The notes below the pieces were generated by a model. It did no database searches. It worked only from the letters and a program-made list of their open reading frames with translations, and had not been told where the DNA came from. Made by a program: the position numbers and the translations under genes. 34,948 nt of DNA, from NCBI GenBank assembly GCA_020247055.1, contig JADCJL010000257.1:1-34948 (forward strand), in the 5' to 3' direction. Origin of the DNA: Acidobacteriaceae bacterium (lineage in GTDB: Bacteria; Acidobacteriota; Terriglobia; Bryobacterales; Bryobacteraceae). Of this stretch, positions 27,540-34,924 are shown piece by piece; the first letter of the stretch is position 1, and the number at the start of each line of letters is the position of its first letter.

Positions 27540-27575
27540 GCAGGGAGCGTTATACTTTTCACAGGTTAAAACCGA

Positions 27576-28658
27576 ATGGGAATCAACGACTTCCTCAAGA
27601 GCTCCGGCTTAAAAGACTTCGTCAAGAAGCAATTCATTGACGTACTGCAGTACGTGGAGGCGGAGGACGGCATATTGGCCCACCGTTTCCCGATGATGGA
27701 CATGGAGATCCAGAACGGGGCGTCGCTGACCGTTCGGGAGTCGCAGATGGCGGCTTTTGTTAACGAAGGCCGGATGGCGGACATTTTTGGCCCGGGGACT
27801 TATAAGGTTACGACGCAGAATATTCCGCTGCTGACGAACCTGATGAATTGGGACAAGATGTTTGAGAGCCCATTCAAGAGTGACGTGTACTTCTTTTCGA
27901 CGCGGCAGCAGTTGAATCAGAAGTGGGGGACGCCGAACCCGATTACGATCCGGGACCGGGAGTTTGGGGCGGTGCGGGTGCGGGGCAACGGCGTTTATGC
28001 CTGGCATCTGGCCGATCCGCGGACGTTTCACCAGAAGGTGAGCGGGACGCGGGAGAGCTACCGGGTGGCGGATCTTGAAGGGCAGTTGCGGGACGTGGTG
28101 ATTGGCCACATGGCGGATGCGTTTGCGCAGAGCCAGATTCCGTTTCTCGACATGATTGCCAACCAGGTGGAGCTCGGGGCGCAGATTCTGAAGGCGCTGC
28201 AGCCTTCCTTCAACGAACTGGGCTTGCAGCTCGATACATTCGTAGTGCGGGAGTTGAGCCTGCCCGAGGAGCTGCAGAAGCGGCTGGACGAGCGGATTTC
28301 GATGAACATGATCGGCGATATGGGCCGGTATACGCAGTTTCAGGTGGCGCAGTCGATTCCGATTGCGGCGGCGAATGAGGGAGGCATTGCGGGGATTGGT
28401 GCGGGGTTGAGCGCGGGATACGGGATGGCGCAGGCGATGACCGGGGCGATGGCGCAGGCGTATCAGCAGCCGCCGATGGCTCCGCCGCCTTCTGTTCCGC
28501 CGCCTTCTGTTCCGCCGCCTTCTGTTCCGCCGATAGGAGCTCCGCCGGCGGCAGCGGCGCCGGGTGGCGAGACGAAGTTTTGTTTCAACTGCGGTACGAA
28601 GATTCCTCGCGCGGCGAAGTTCTGCGGCGAGTGCGGCACGGCGCAGCCTGCGGTATAG
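27576..28658 (+). CDS. SPFH-domain (virion core-like, YdjI-type) protein with zinc ribbon
   Basis: A 360-residue protein. Residues about 20-270 form an SPFH/band-7-like domain of the virion core protein type (EDGILAHRFPMMDMEIQNGA, VRESQMAAFVNEGRMADIFGPGTY). This resembles Bacillus subtilis YdjI, which takes part in membrane recruitment of a PspA protein. Then come a Gly/Ala-rich part, a proline-rich linker with three PPPSV repeats, and a C-terminal zinc ribbon (CFNCGTKI and CGECG). The ATG has AGGTT upstream. It leads an eight-gene run with short gaps and overlaps. No PspA gene is in the window. A scaffold role at the membrane is inferred from the family. Confidence 0.88.
   Translation: MGINDFLKSSGLKDFVKKQFIDVLQYVEAEDGILAHRFPMMDMEIQNGASLTVRESQMAAFVNEGRMADIFGPGTYKVTTQNIPLLTNLMNWDKMFESPFKSDVYFFSTRQQLNQKWGTPNPITIRDREFGAVRVRGNGVYAWHLADPRTFHQKVSGTRESYRVADLEGQLRDVVIGHMADAFAQSQIPFLDMIANQVELGAQILKALQPSFNELGLQLDTFVVRELSLPEELQKRLDERISMNMIGDMGRYTQFQVAQSIPIAAANEGGIAGIGAGLSAGYGMAQAMTGAMAQAYQQPPMAPPPSVPPPSVPPPSVPPIGAPPAAAAPGGETKFCFNCGTKIPRAAKFCGECGTAQPAV
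28485..28529 (+). repeat. Three tandem 15-base repeats coding PPPSV
   Basis: Three exact copies of CCGCCTTCTGTTCCG lie in the linker of the SPFH gene and code a proline-rich hinge between its membrane domain and zinc ribbon. Exact identity suggests recent expansion by slippage; copy number may vary among strains. Confidence 0.9.
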
Positions 28659-28667
28659 TTTTGGGCT

Positions 28668-29024
28668 ATGGCAACGGCGGGGTGCGAATGGGTGATCGAG
28701 GCGCTGGGCTGCGAGGCGGAGCGCCTGAAGGATCCCGTGGCGCTGGCGGGGATGTTCACAGACCTGATTGCCGGTCTGGGGTTGCATCCGGTGGCCGAGA
28801 CGCAGTGGCACCAGTTTCCTGGTCCTGGGGGGATTACGGGGTTATGTCTGCTGGCGGAGTCGCACTTGGCGTGTCACACGTTTCCCGAGTTTGGCAGCCT
28901 TTGTTTAAACGTGTTTTGCTGTAAGCCGCGGCCGGACTGGGATTTCGGGTCGTACCTGCGCGAGGCGTTTTTCGCGCGGGAGGTGCGGGTGCGGCAACTG
29001 GAGAGGCCTTACGGCACGGTATGA
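28668..29024 (+). CDS. speD: Minimal S-adenosylmethionine decarboxylase (SpeD/SpeH type)
   Basis: A 118-residue prokaryotic AdoMet decarboxylase, which cleaves itself to form a pyruvoyl cofactor and makes decarboxylated AdoMet, the aminopropyl donor for polyamines. The key segment ESHLACHTFPEFG matches the ESHxxxHTxPE motif. Ser65 is the expected pyruvoyl precursor, and His70 and Cys85 stand at the spacing of the catalytic His68 and Cys83 of the Thermotoga enzyme, so the protein is probably active. It starts nine bases after the SPFH gene and ends in an ATGA overlap with the next gene. A spermidine-synthase-like partner lies four genes on. Confidence 0.88.
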   Translation: MATAGCEWVIEALGCEAERLKDPVALAGMFTDLIAGLGLHPVAETQWHQFPGPGGITGLCLLAESHLACHTFPEFGSLCLNVFCCKPRPDWDFGSYLREAFFAREVRVRQLERPYGTV

Positions 29025-29665
29025 GTTCGCGGAACGCTATTTGCCCGAATTGCGGGGCGGAGGTACGGTTTCGCTGGTCGGGGGCGGTGCAGACGACCTG
29101 TGAGTACTGCCAGTCGATTCTGGTGCGGAACGATCTGAACCTGGCGCTGGTGGGCAAGGCGGCGGATCTGCCGGTGGACATCTCGCCGATTCAGCTGGGG
29201 ACGGAGGGGATTTTTTCGGGCAAGGCGTTTCAGGTGATTGGACGGATTGTGTACCGCTACGATCTGGGGACGTGGAACGAGTGGCATCTGATGTTTAGCG
29301 ACGGGAGCAACGGGTGGCTGTCGGATGCGCAGGCCGAGTATGCGGTTTCGTTTGCGAACGCGTTTACGAGTGCGCCGCCGGCGCCGGGCGAACTGGCGCG
29401 GGGGATGCAGATGGAGCAGCATCGGGTGCTGTTGACGCTCACGGTGATTACCGAGGCGCTTTACGAGACGACCGAGGGCGAGCTGCCATTTACCTCCTAC
29501 GACAAAGAGAAGTGCCGTTTTGCCGATTTCCGCACACACGACGGGCGCTTTGCAACGGTGGACTATAGCGAAGAGCCGCCGCTGTTGTTTCTAGGGCAGT
29601 TTGTGGACTTTGGCAGTTTGCGGATGAAGAACCTGAAAGAGTTTGAAGGGTGGCCAACGGTATGA
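29021..29665 (+). CDS. DUF4178 protein with N-terminal zinc ribbon
   Basis: A 214-residue protein. An N-terminal zinc ribbon uses Cys8, Cys11, Cys27 and Cys30 (ICPNCGAE and TTCEYCQS). A beta-rich DUF4178-type domain follows, with FSGKAFQVIGRIVYRYDLGTWNEW continuing to LMFSDGSNGWLSDAQ. No membrane segment is seen. The function of DUF4178 is unknown. Start and end both overlap neighbouring genes by ATGA, so it is translated with SpeD and the second DUF4178 gene. Confidence 0.85.
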   Translation: MSSRNAICPNCGAEVRFRWSGAVQTTCEYCQSILVRNDLNLALVGKAADLPVDISPIQLGTEGIFSGKAFQVIGRIVYRYDLGTWNEWHLMFSDGSNGWLSDAQAEYAVSFANAFTSAPPAPGELARGMQMEQHRVLLTLTVITEALYETTEGELPFTSYDKEKCRFADFRTHDGRFATVDYSEEPPLLFLGQFVDFGSLRMKNLKEFEGWPTV

Positions 29666-30999
29666 ACCCGATGGGTTCCCGGAAGGGGGTTGTTCCGAAG
29701 GCGAAGGCGCTGAACTGCCCGAACTGCGGGTCGCAGATTCAACTGCGGGCGCTGGGAGCGGCGGCGAGCGTGATCTGCAATTACTGCAGCAGCACGATTG
29801 ACGCGAGTCATCCGCAGTTGCGGGTGATTGCGCAGTGGCAAGCGGCGATGACGGTGGAGCCGGTGATTCCGCTGGGATCGCGGGGGAAGCTGCGGGGCGT
29901 ACTGTGGGAGGCGATTGGTTTTCAGCAGCGGGGCATCAACGTCGACGGCACGAATTACTTCTGGCGCGAGTATGTGCTGTGGAATCCTTATCACGGTTTC
30001 CGGTACCTAAGTGAGTACAACAACCATTGGAACTTTGTGACGCCGCTGCGGACACTGCCGGCGGCGACGACCGTGCATGCGTTGCCGGGGATGCAGCTGG
30101 GCAAGGAGAGGTACCGGCACTTTCAAACCGCGCGGGCCTACACGTGGTTTGTGATTGGCGAGTTTCCGTGGATGGTGCAGGTGGGTGAGGCGGTAGACGC
30201 GGCCGACTATGTGGCGCCACCGAAGATGCTTTCCTCGGAGACGACGGAAAACGAGGTGACCTGGAGCGAGAGTGAGTATCTGACGGGGGCGGAGATTTGG
30301 CAGGCGTTCGGGCTGAAGACGCCGTGCCCACCGCCGGCCGGGGTGTTCGCCAATCAGCCTTCGCCGTACGCCGGCAGGGTGGCGGCGATGTGGAAGTCCT
30401 ACGGTCTCGTGTGCGCGGGGCTGATGGCGTTGATGATCTTTTTCGCGGTGACCGCGCAGCGGCAGAAGGCGCTGGACCAGAAGTTTGTTGTGAACGCGGG
30501 GCAAGCGACGGGCGAGAAGAGCTTTGTGACCGAGGTGTTCCCGCTCGACGGCAAGAGCGGGAATGTCGAGGTGAGTGTCAATGCGGACGTGGCGAACCGG
30601 TGGGTTTTCCTCAGTATGGCGTTGATCAACGAGGAGACGGGGCAGGCCTACGACTTCGGGCAGGAGGTGAGCTACTACTCGGGCCGGGACTCGGACGGGG
30701 ACTGGAGCGAGGGGAGCCGGAGCGAGGAGGTGCTGCTGCCGGGGATTCCGGGCGGGCGGTACTATCTGCGGGTGGAGCCGGAGACGGATGCGGCGCTGGC
30801 GGGCCCGATTCCGGTGCGGATTCAGGTGGTGCGCGGGGTGCCGTACTATCTGCGGTATTTTTTGGGGATGCTGTTGGTTTTGATTCCGCCGGTATGGGTG
30901 AGCATTCGCGCGTCGGTGTTTGAGGCCAAGCGTTGGAGCGAGAGCGACTACGGGGGAGGGAGTAGCTCGAGTGAGGAGGAGGAGAAGGAGGAGGAGTGA
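29662..30999 (+). CDS. Membrane-bound DUF4178 protein with zinc ribbon and acidic tail
   Basis: A 445-residue protein. An N-terminal zinc ribbon has Cys19, Cys22, Cys39 and Cys42 (NCPNCGSQ and ICNYCSST). A DUF4178-like domain contains LRGVLWEAIGFQQRG and FYWREYVLWNP-like text (NYFWREYVLWNPYHGF). A membrane helix (LVCAGLMALMIFFAVTA), a beta-rich region probably outside the membrane (VNAGQATGEKSFVTEVFPL), and a second helix (FLGMLLVLIPPVWVSI) follow. The C-terminus is SSSSEEEEKEEE, coded by a GAG/GGA repeat. A GTG four codons upstream is in frame, but the ATG at 29662 forms an ATGA overlap with the upstream stop and is preferred. It is a longer relative of the previous gene, so the pair may act together. 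Confidence 0.85.
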   Translation: MNPMGSRKGVVPKAKALNCPNCGSQIQLRALGAAASVICNYCSSTIDASHPQLRVIAQWQAAMTVEPVIPLGSRGKLRGVLWEAIGFQQRGINVDGTNYFWREYVLWNPYHGFRYLSEYNNHWNFVTPLRTLPAATTVHALPGMQLGKERYRHFQTARAYTWFVIGEFPWMVQVGEAVDAADYVAPPKMLSSETTENEVTWSESEYLTGAEIWQAFGLKTPCPPPAGVFANQPSPYAGRVAAMWKSYGLVCAGLMALMIFFAVTAQRQKALDQKFVVNAGQATGEKSFVTEVFPLDGKSGNVEVSVNADVANRWVFLSMALINEETGQAYDFGQEVSYYSGRDSDGDWSEGSRSEEVLLPGIPGGRYYLRVEPETDAALAGPIPVRIQVVRGVPYYLRYFLGMLLVLIPPVWVSIRASVFEAKRWSESDYGGGSSSSEEEEKEEE

Positions 31000-31025
31000 G
31001 GAGGAGGAGTGAGGAGTGAGGAGTG
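30971..31025 (+). repeat. Purine repeat (GAGGAG/GTGAG) spanning a stop codon and several ribosome-binding sites
   Basis: An almost pure purine tract made of GGAGGA and GAGGAGTGAG units. It codes the acidic tail of the DUF4178 protein, contains its TGA stop at 30997-30999 and continues as several overlapping GGAGG or GAGGAG sites before the ATG at 31026. It looks like a slippage-prone repeat; changes would alter the tail and the spacing of ribosome-binding sites. Confidence 0.85.
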
Positions 31026-31211
31026 ATGGGTAAACTGTACATGATTTATAGCGCACTGGTGGCCGGTGGGCTGGCCGTTTCGAGTATTACCGGATGGTCG
31101 CCGTTTGATCCGTCCGATGAAGTGAAGGGCGTGCCGAAATCCGTGCGCAACAATCCGGGAGCGTATCGCTCCCACTACTCGGGCTATAGTCGATATCTTG
31201 GGGGGAAGTAG
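31026..31211 (+). CDS. 61-residue membrane protein of the DUF4178/DUF350 group
   Basis: A small protein with one hydrophobic helix at residues 5-25 (MIYSALVAGGLAVSSITGW) and a polar, Tyr/Ser-rich C-terminus (SVRNNPGAYRSHYSGYSRY). I do not recognise a named family. The multiple purine-rich ribosome-binding sites before the ATG, the six-base gap to the next gene and the operon context support it as real. The helix near the N-terminus could also be a signal anchor. Confidence 0.75.
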   Translation: MGKLYMIYSALVAGGLAVSSITGWSPFDPSDEVKGVPKSVRNNPGAYRSHYSGYSRYLGGK

Positions 31212-31217
31212 AGAGTC

Positions 31218-31427
31218 ATGGAATTTCGCATTGATCATTTTATGAACGCGGTGGTGTATGCCGCGCTGGGAATTGTGATCTACATGCTGGCGTTTTTCGT
31301 CATCGATAAGGCGACGCCGGGCGAGCTGCGCACGGAGATTTTTGAAAAGCACAACGTGGCGGCGGCGGTGGTGGTGGGCTTTATGATGCTGGGCATCGGC
31401 ATCATCATCGCCGCCGCAGTGCACTAG
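31218..31427 (+). CDS. DUF350-family membrane protein
   Basis: A 69-residue protein with two hydrophobic helices (AVVYAALGIVIYMLAFFVID and AAAVVVGFMMLGIGIIIAAA) separated by a short polar loop with KATPGELRTEIFEKHN. This is one DUF350 unit; many family members have two. DUF350 proteins are found near PspA, SPFH and polyamine-related genes. Function unknown. Twelve bases separate it from the aminopropyltransferase start. Confidence 0.87.
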   Translation: MEFRIDHFMNAVVYAALGIVIYMLAFFVIDKATPGELRTEIFEKHNVAAAVVVGFMMLGIGIIIAAAVH

Positions 31428-31439
31428 TCGCGAGACGGC

Positions 31440-32936
31440 GTGGCGATTGTCCTCTTTATTTCGGTGTTCCTCATTGCGGCCTGCGGGCTGATCTATGAGT
31501 TGATCGCCGGCGCGCTGGCGAGCTATCTGCTGGGGGATAGCATTTTGCAGTTTTCGACCGTGATTGGCAGCTACCTGTTTGCGATGGGGATCGGGAGCTG
31601 GCTATCGCGGTACATTCGGCGCGGACTGGTGACACGGTTCGTGGCGATTGAACTGATGGTGGGGTTGGTGGGCGGCTTCTCTTCGTCGCTGCTGTTTCTG
31701 GCGTTTGCGTATACGGAGGGGTTCCGGTTTTTGCTGTACGCGTTGGTGACGGTGATTGGGGTGCTGGTGGGTTTGGAGATTCCGCTGCTGATGCGGATTC
31801 TGAAGGAGCGGTTCCAGTTCACCGAGCTGGTGGCGAATGTGTTGACGTTCGACTATCTGGGGGCGCTGGGGGCTTCGCTGCTGTTTCCGCTGGTGCTGGT
31901 GCCGCAGTTGGGGATGGTGCGGAGTGCGCTGCTGTTTGGTTTGGTGAACGCGGGGGTGGCGGTGTGGTCGCTGTACCTGTTCCGGGCGCAGATTGGGCCG
32001 GCGCCGCTGCTGCGGGCGGCGGGGGTGGTGGTGATTGTTCTGCTGGGGGCGGGGATGGGGTTCGCCGACCGGATTACGGAGACGGCGGAGAATAGTATTT
32101 ATGCCGATGAGGTGATTTTTTCGCGGACGACGCGGTATCAGCGGATCGTTTTGACGAAGTGGAAGGACGATGTGCGGCTGTTTTTGAGCTCGCATCTGCA
32201 GTTTTCTTCGCGGGATGAGTATCGTTATCACGAGGCGCTGGTGCATCCGGGGTTGGCCGCGCTGGGGGCGGCGCGGCGGGTGCTGGTGTTGGGCGGGGGG
32301 GACGGGTTGGCGGTTCGGGAGGTGTTGAAGTATCCGGGGGTGGAGAGCGTGACGCTGGTGGATCTGGATCCGGAGATGACGGGATTGTTTACGCACCATC
32401 CGCTGCTGCGGGAGATGAACGGGCGGTCGCTGGTAGACGGGCGGGTGAAGGTGATCAACGCCGATGCGTTTGTGTGGCTGGACGGGAATCAGGAGGTTTA
32501 TGACTTCGTGATCATCGATTTCCCGGATCCGACGAATTTTTCGCTGGGGAAGCTGTACACGACGGCGTTTTACCGGCTGTTGAAGCGGCATGTGGCGCGG
32601 GAGGGGCTGGTGGTGGTGCAGTCGACGAGTCCCCTGTTTGCGCGGCAGAGCTACTGGTCGATTGTGCATACGCTGCGCCAGGCGGGGTTGGGGACGTGGC
32701 CGTACCATGTGTACGTGCCAAGTTTTGGGGAATGGGGGTTTGTGCTGGCGGGCCCGGGGGGGTACCGGATGCCGGAGCGACTGCCGGAGGGGCTGCGGTT
32801 TCTGGACCGGGGAACGTTGGGACAGCTGTTTGTGTTTCCGCAGGATATGGCGGAGGTGGCGGCGGAGCCGAACCGGCTGAACGACCAGGCGCTGGTGCGG
32901 TACTACGAGAAGGAGTGGCGGGAGATTGCGCACTAG
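31440..32936 (+). CDS. Membrane-embedded spermidine-synthase-like aminopropyltransferase
   Basis: A 498-residue protein starting at GTG. The first 210 residues hold about seven membrane helices (VLFISVFLIAACGLIYELIA at the start). The C-terminal part is a spermidine-synthase-type methyltransferase-like fold with VLVLGGGDGLAVREVLKYPG (cofactor binding), VTLVDLDPEM, INADAFVWL and IIDFPDP, whose two Asp match the DxxD active-site pair of aminopropyltransferases. It would transfer the aminopropyl group of decarboxylated AdoMet, made by the SpeD four genes upstream, to an amine. Its membrane domain suggests a membrane-linked acceptor or a transport function (inference). Some relatives may be methyltransferases. 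The stop overlaps the start of the FAD gene by 11 bases. Confidence 0.9.
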   Translation: MAIVLFISVFLIAACGLIYELIAGALASYLLGDSILQFSTVIGSYLFAMGIGSWLSRYIRRGLVTRFVAIELMVGLVGGFSSSLLFLAFAYTEGFRFLLYALVTVIGVLVGLEIPLLMRILKERFQFTELVANVLTFDYLGALGASLLFPLVLVPQLGMVRSALLFGLVNAGVAVWSLYLFRAQIGPAPLLRAAGVVVIVLLGAGMGFADRITETAENSIYADEVIFSRTTRYQRIVLTKWKDDVRLFLSSHLQFSSRDEYRYHEALVHPGLAALGAARRVLVLGGGDGLAVREVLKYPGVESVTLVDLDPEMTGLFTHHPLLREMNGRSLVDGRVKVINADAFVWLDGNQEVYDFVIIDFPDPTNFSLGKLYTTAFYRLLKRHVAREGLVVVQSTSPLFARQSYWSIVHTLRQAGLGTWPYHVYVPSFGEWGFVLAGPGGYRMPERLPEGLRFLDRGTLGQLFVFPQDMAEVAAEPNRLNDQALVRYYEKEWREIAH

Positions 32937-34485
32937 GCGGGAGTTGGTGGCGGGATTGGTGGGGGCGCCGGCGCTGGTGGGATTGGAGCGCAAGACGGAG
33001 CGGCCGATTGCGGGCGGGTTTGTGTTTGAGTCGCAGGAGCGGGGGCACCGGATCCGGGACAAGGCGGGGTATGGGCGGGCGGCGGAGACGCGGCGGGTGC
33101 CGGTGGTGATTGTGGGGGGGGGGATGGCGGGGTTGTGCGCGGCGTGGTGGTTGGAGCGGTCGGGGTTTCGGGATTTCGTGCTGTTGGAGATGGAGGCGTC
33201 GGCGGGGGGGAACTCGCGATTCGGGGAGAATGCGGTGAGTGCTTATCCGTGGGGAGCGCACTATATTCCGGTGCCGAATACGGAGTCGGTGCTGGTGCGG
33301 GAGATTTTAACGGAATTTGGGGCGTTCGTTGACGGCCAGTGGGAGGAGCGGTTTTTATGCCATTCGCCGCAGGAGCGATTGTTTATTCACGGCCGGTGGC
33401 AGGAGAGAATCGAGCCGGAGGTGGGGGCGACGCGGGCCGACCACGATGAGTACCGGCGATTTACCGAGCGGGTGGCGGAGTTTCGGGCGACGGGCGCGTT
33501 TACGATTCCAATGGCGTTGGGGGAGGGGAAGTTTGGCGGACGGCTGGCGGAGTTGGACCGGATGAGCTTTGCGGCGTGGCTGGAGCGGGAGGGGTTTCGG
33601 TCCACCTATTTGCGCTGGTTCTGCGATTATTCGACGCGGGATGACTACGGGGCGGGGGGGGGGGAGACATCGGCGTGGGCGGGATTACACTATTTTGCGG
33701 CGCGGGAACATGAGGAGAAGGGGCCGCTGACGTGGCCGGAGGGGAACGGGTGGCTGCTGCGGAAGTTGACGGGGAAGTTAGGACGATACATCCGGACCGG
33801 CCAGATGGTGCGCCGGGTGGGGCGGGAGGGGACGGGTTGGCGGGTAGAGGCGGACGGGGGGGCTTGGTTGGCCGAAGCGGTGATCTTCGCGGCGCCAACG
33901 TACTTGGCACCGCACCTGATTGAGGGTTTTGCACCGCTGCCTTCCGTGCAGTATTCGCCGTGGGTGGTGTCGAATCTGACGCTGGCGGGAGTTCCCGACG
34001 GGGCGGGGGAGGTGGCTTGGGATAACGTGATCTACGGGTCGCCGAGTTTGGGGTACGTGTCGGCCACGCATCAGAGCTTGCGGACGCGGATCGAGCGGAC
34101 GGTGTGGACACATTACTGGGCGTTGGGAGGGGAGGATCCGCGTCGGGTGCGGCAGAATCTGCTGGCGAGTGGATGGGAGCAGTGGCGGGATCGGGTGTTG
34201 GGGGATCTACGGCGGGCGCATCCGCGGATTGGAGAATGGGTGGAGCGGGTAGACATCTATCGAAATGGGCATGCCATGTGCCGGCCGGGGGTGGGGATGC
34301 GCCGGAGTGACGACTTGCGCCGCCTGCGTGAAGGGTTGCCCGGGCTGCAGTTCGCCCATGCGGACCTGAGCGGGTTTTCCATTTTTGAAGAGGCGCAGTA
34401 TTGGGGAGTGCGGGCGGCGAAGCAGACTCTCGGAAGAATCGGGGGCGGGGAAAAGAAAGCTGATCGAGCGAATCAAAGAAATTGA
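32926..34485 (+). CDS. FAD-dependent amine-oxidase-like protein with Tat-type signal
   Basis: A 519-residue protein. The N-terminus MRTRRELVAGLVGAPALVGL, from a TTG start, looks like a twin-arginine signal, so export is likely. The FAD-binding motif is VIVGGGMAGLCAAWWLE (residues 62-78), followed by LLEMEASAGGNSRF and PWGAHYIPVP, as in flavin amine oxidases and phytoene-desaturase-like enzymes. The C-terminal SIFEEAQYWGVRAAKQTL is the second FAD contact region. The TTG lies inside the end of the aminopropyltransferase gene with AAGGAG ten bases before it. In this context, oxidation of a polyamine or of an aminopropyl-modified product is plausible but unproven. It is the last gene of the run. 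Confidence 0.85.
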   Translation: MRTRRELVAGLVGAPALVGLERKTERPIAGGFVFESQERGHRIRDKAGYGRAAETRRVPVVIVGGGMAGLCAAWWLERSGFRDFVLLEMEASAGGNSRFGENAVSAYPWGAHYIPVPNTESVLVREILTEFGAFVDGQWEERFLCHSPQERLFIHGRWQERIEPEVGATRADHDEYRRFTERVAEFRATGAFTIPMALGEGKFGGRLAELDRMSFAAWLEREGFRSTYLRWFCDYSTRDDYGAGGGETSAWAGLHYFAAREHEEKGPLTWPEGNGWLLRKLTGKLGRYIRTGQMVRRVGREGTGWRVEADGGAWLAEAVIFAAPTYLAPHLIEGFAPLPSVQYSPWVVSNLTLAGVPDGAGEVAWDNVIYGSPSLGYVSATHQSLRTRIERTVWTHYWALGGEDPRRVRQNLLASGWEQWRDRVLGDLRRAHPRIGEWVERVDIYRNGHAMCRPGVGMRRSDDLRRLREGLPGLQFAHADLSGFSIFEEAQYWGVRAAKQTLGRIGGGEKKADRANQRN

Positions 34486-34731
34486 TTATTCTGGTTGCGC
34501 TTCGATGAATTGATTGCTATTCTGAATTTGTTGGCGATCACAGCGGTTGCGAGCGACCTGAGGCGAAGGAAATGATGCCCTTGTCGATCGATAAAAAAGC
34601 TGATAGGCTGGCAACGTTGCTCGATCGACTTCTGTTGGAGTCGAGCAGAGCAAGAGCGTCCATCCGAAAACGCTAAGTGGTGAGAAGGTATGTGGGCAAT
34701 CGAACGCCCTGGCCAGTCTCAAAACAAGAAT

Positions 34732-34748
34732 TTACCAAGTTTTGGTAA
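34732..34748 (+). repeat. Inverted repeat TTACCAA-3-TTGGTAA
   Basis: Two perfect 7-base arms separated by three bases. The short loop and symmetry would suit a regulator-binding site or a small hairpin. No T-run follows, so it is not a terminator. No regulator is identifiable. Confidence 0.4.
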
Positions 34749-34912
34749 CCCGAATCCAGAGTGATGCGAAAGCGTCAACCTAGTTCAGGAAGCCGAAAAG
34801 CCTTTCGAGGCCGGCGATGAGCGACTTTTTTTGACTCTTAGATGGGTTGGAATCGGTTGCGGAGTTGCTCAGATCTTTGACAATCTGGTTGGATGTTCAA
34901 GTAGCAAATACG

Positions 34913-34924
34913 TCAAGTACTTGA
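34913..34924 (+). repeat. 12-base palindrome TCAAGTACTTGA
   Basis: A perfect palindrome near the window end; TCAAGTA is also present a few bases upstream (34897-34903). It could be an operator for a gene to the right of the window. It may also occur by chance in AT-rich DNA. Confidence 0.35.

Noticed and set aside
28485-28529. Tandem repeat considered as a CRISPR array
   Set aside because: Units are 15 bases, directly adjacent without spacers, and stay in the coding frame of the SPFH gene.
34486-34722. 78-residue minus-strand open frame in the AT-richer tail
   Set aside because: No recognisable motif, no ribosome-binding site and no neighbouring operon; likely chance.
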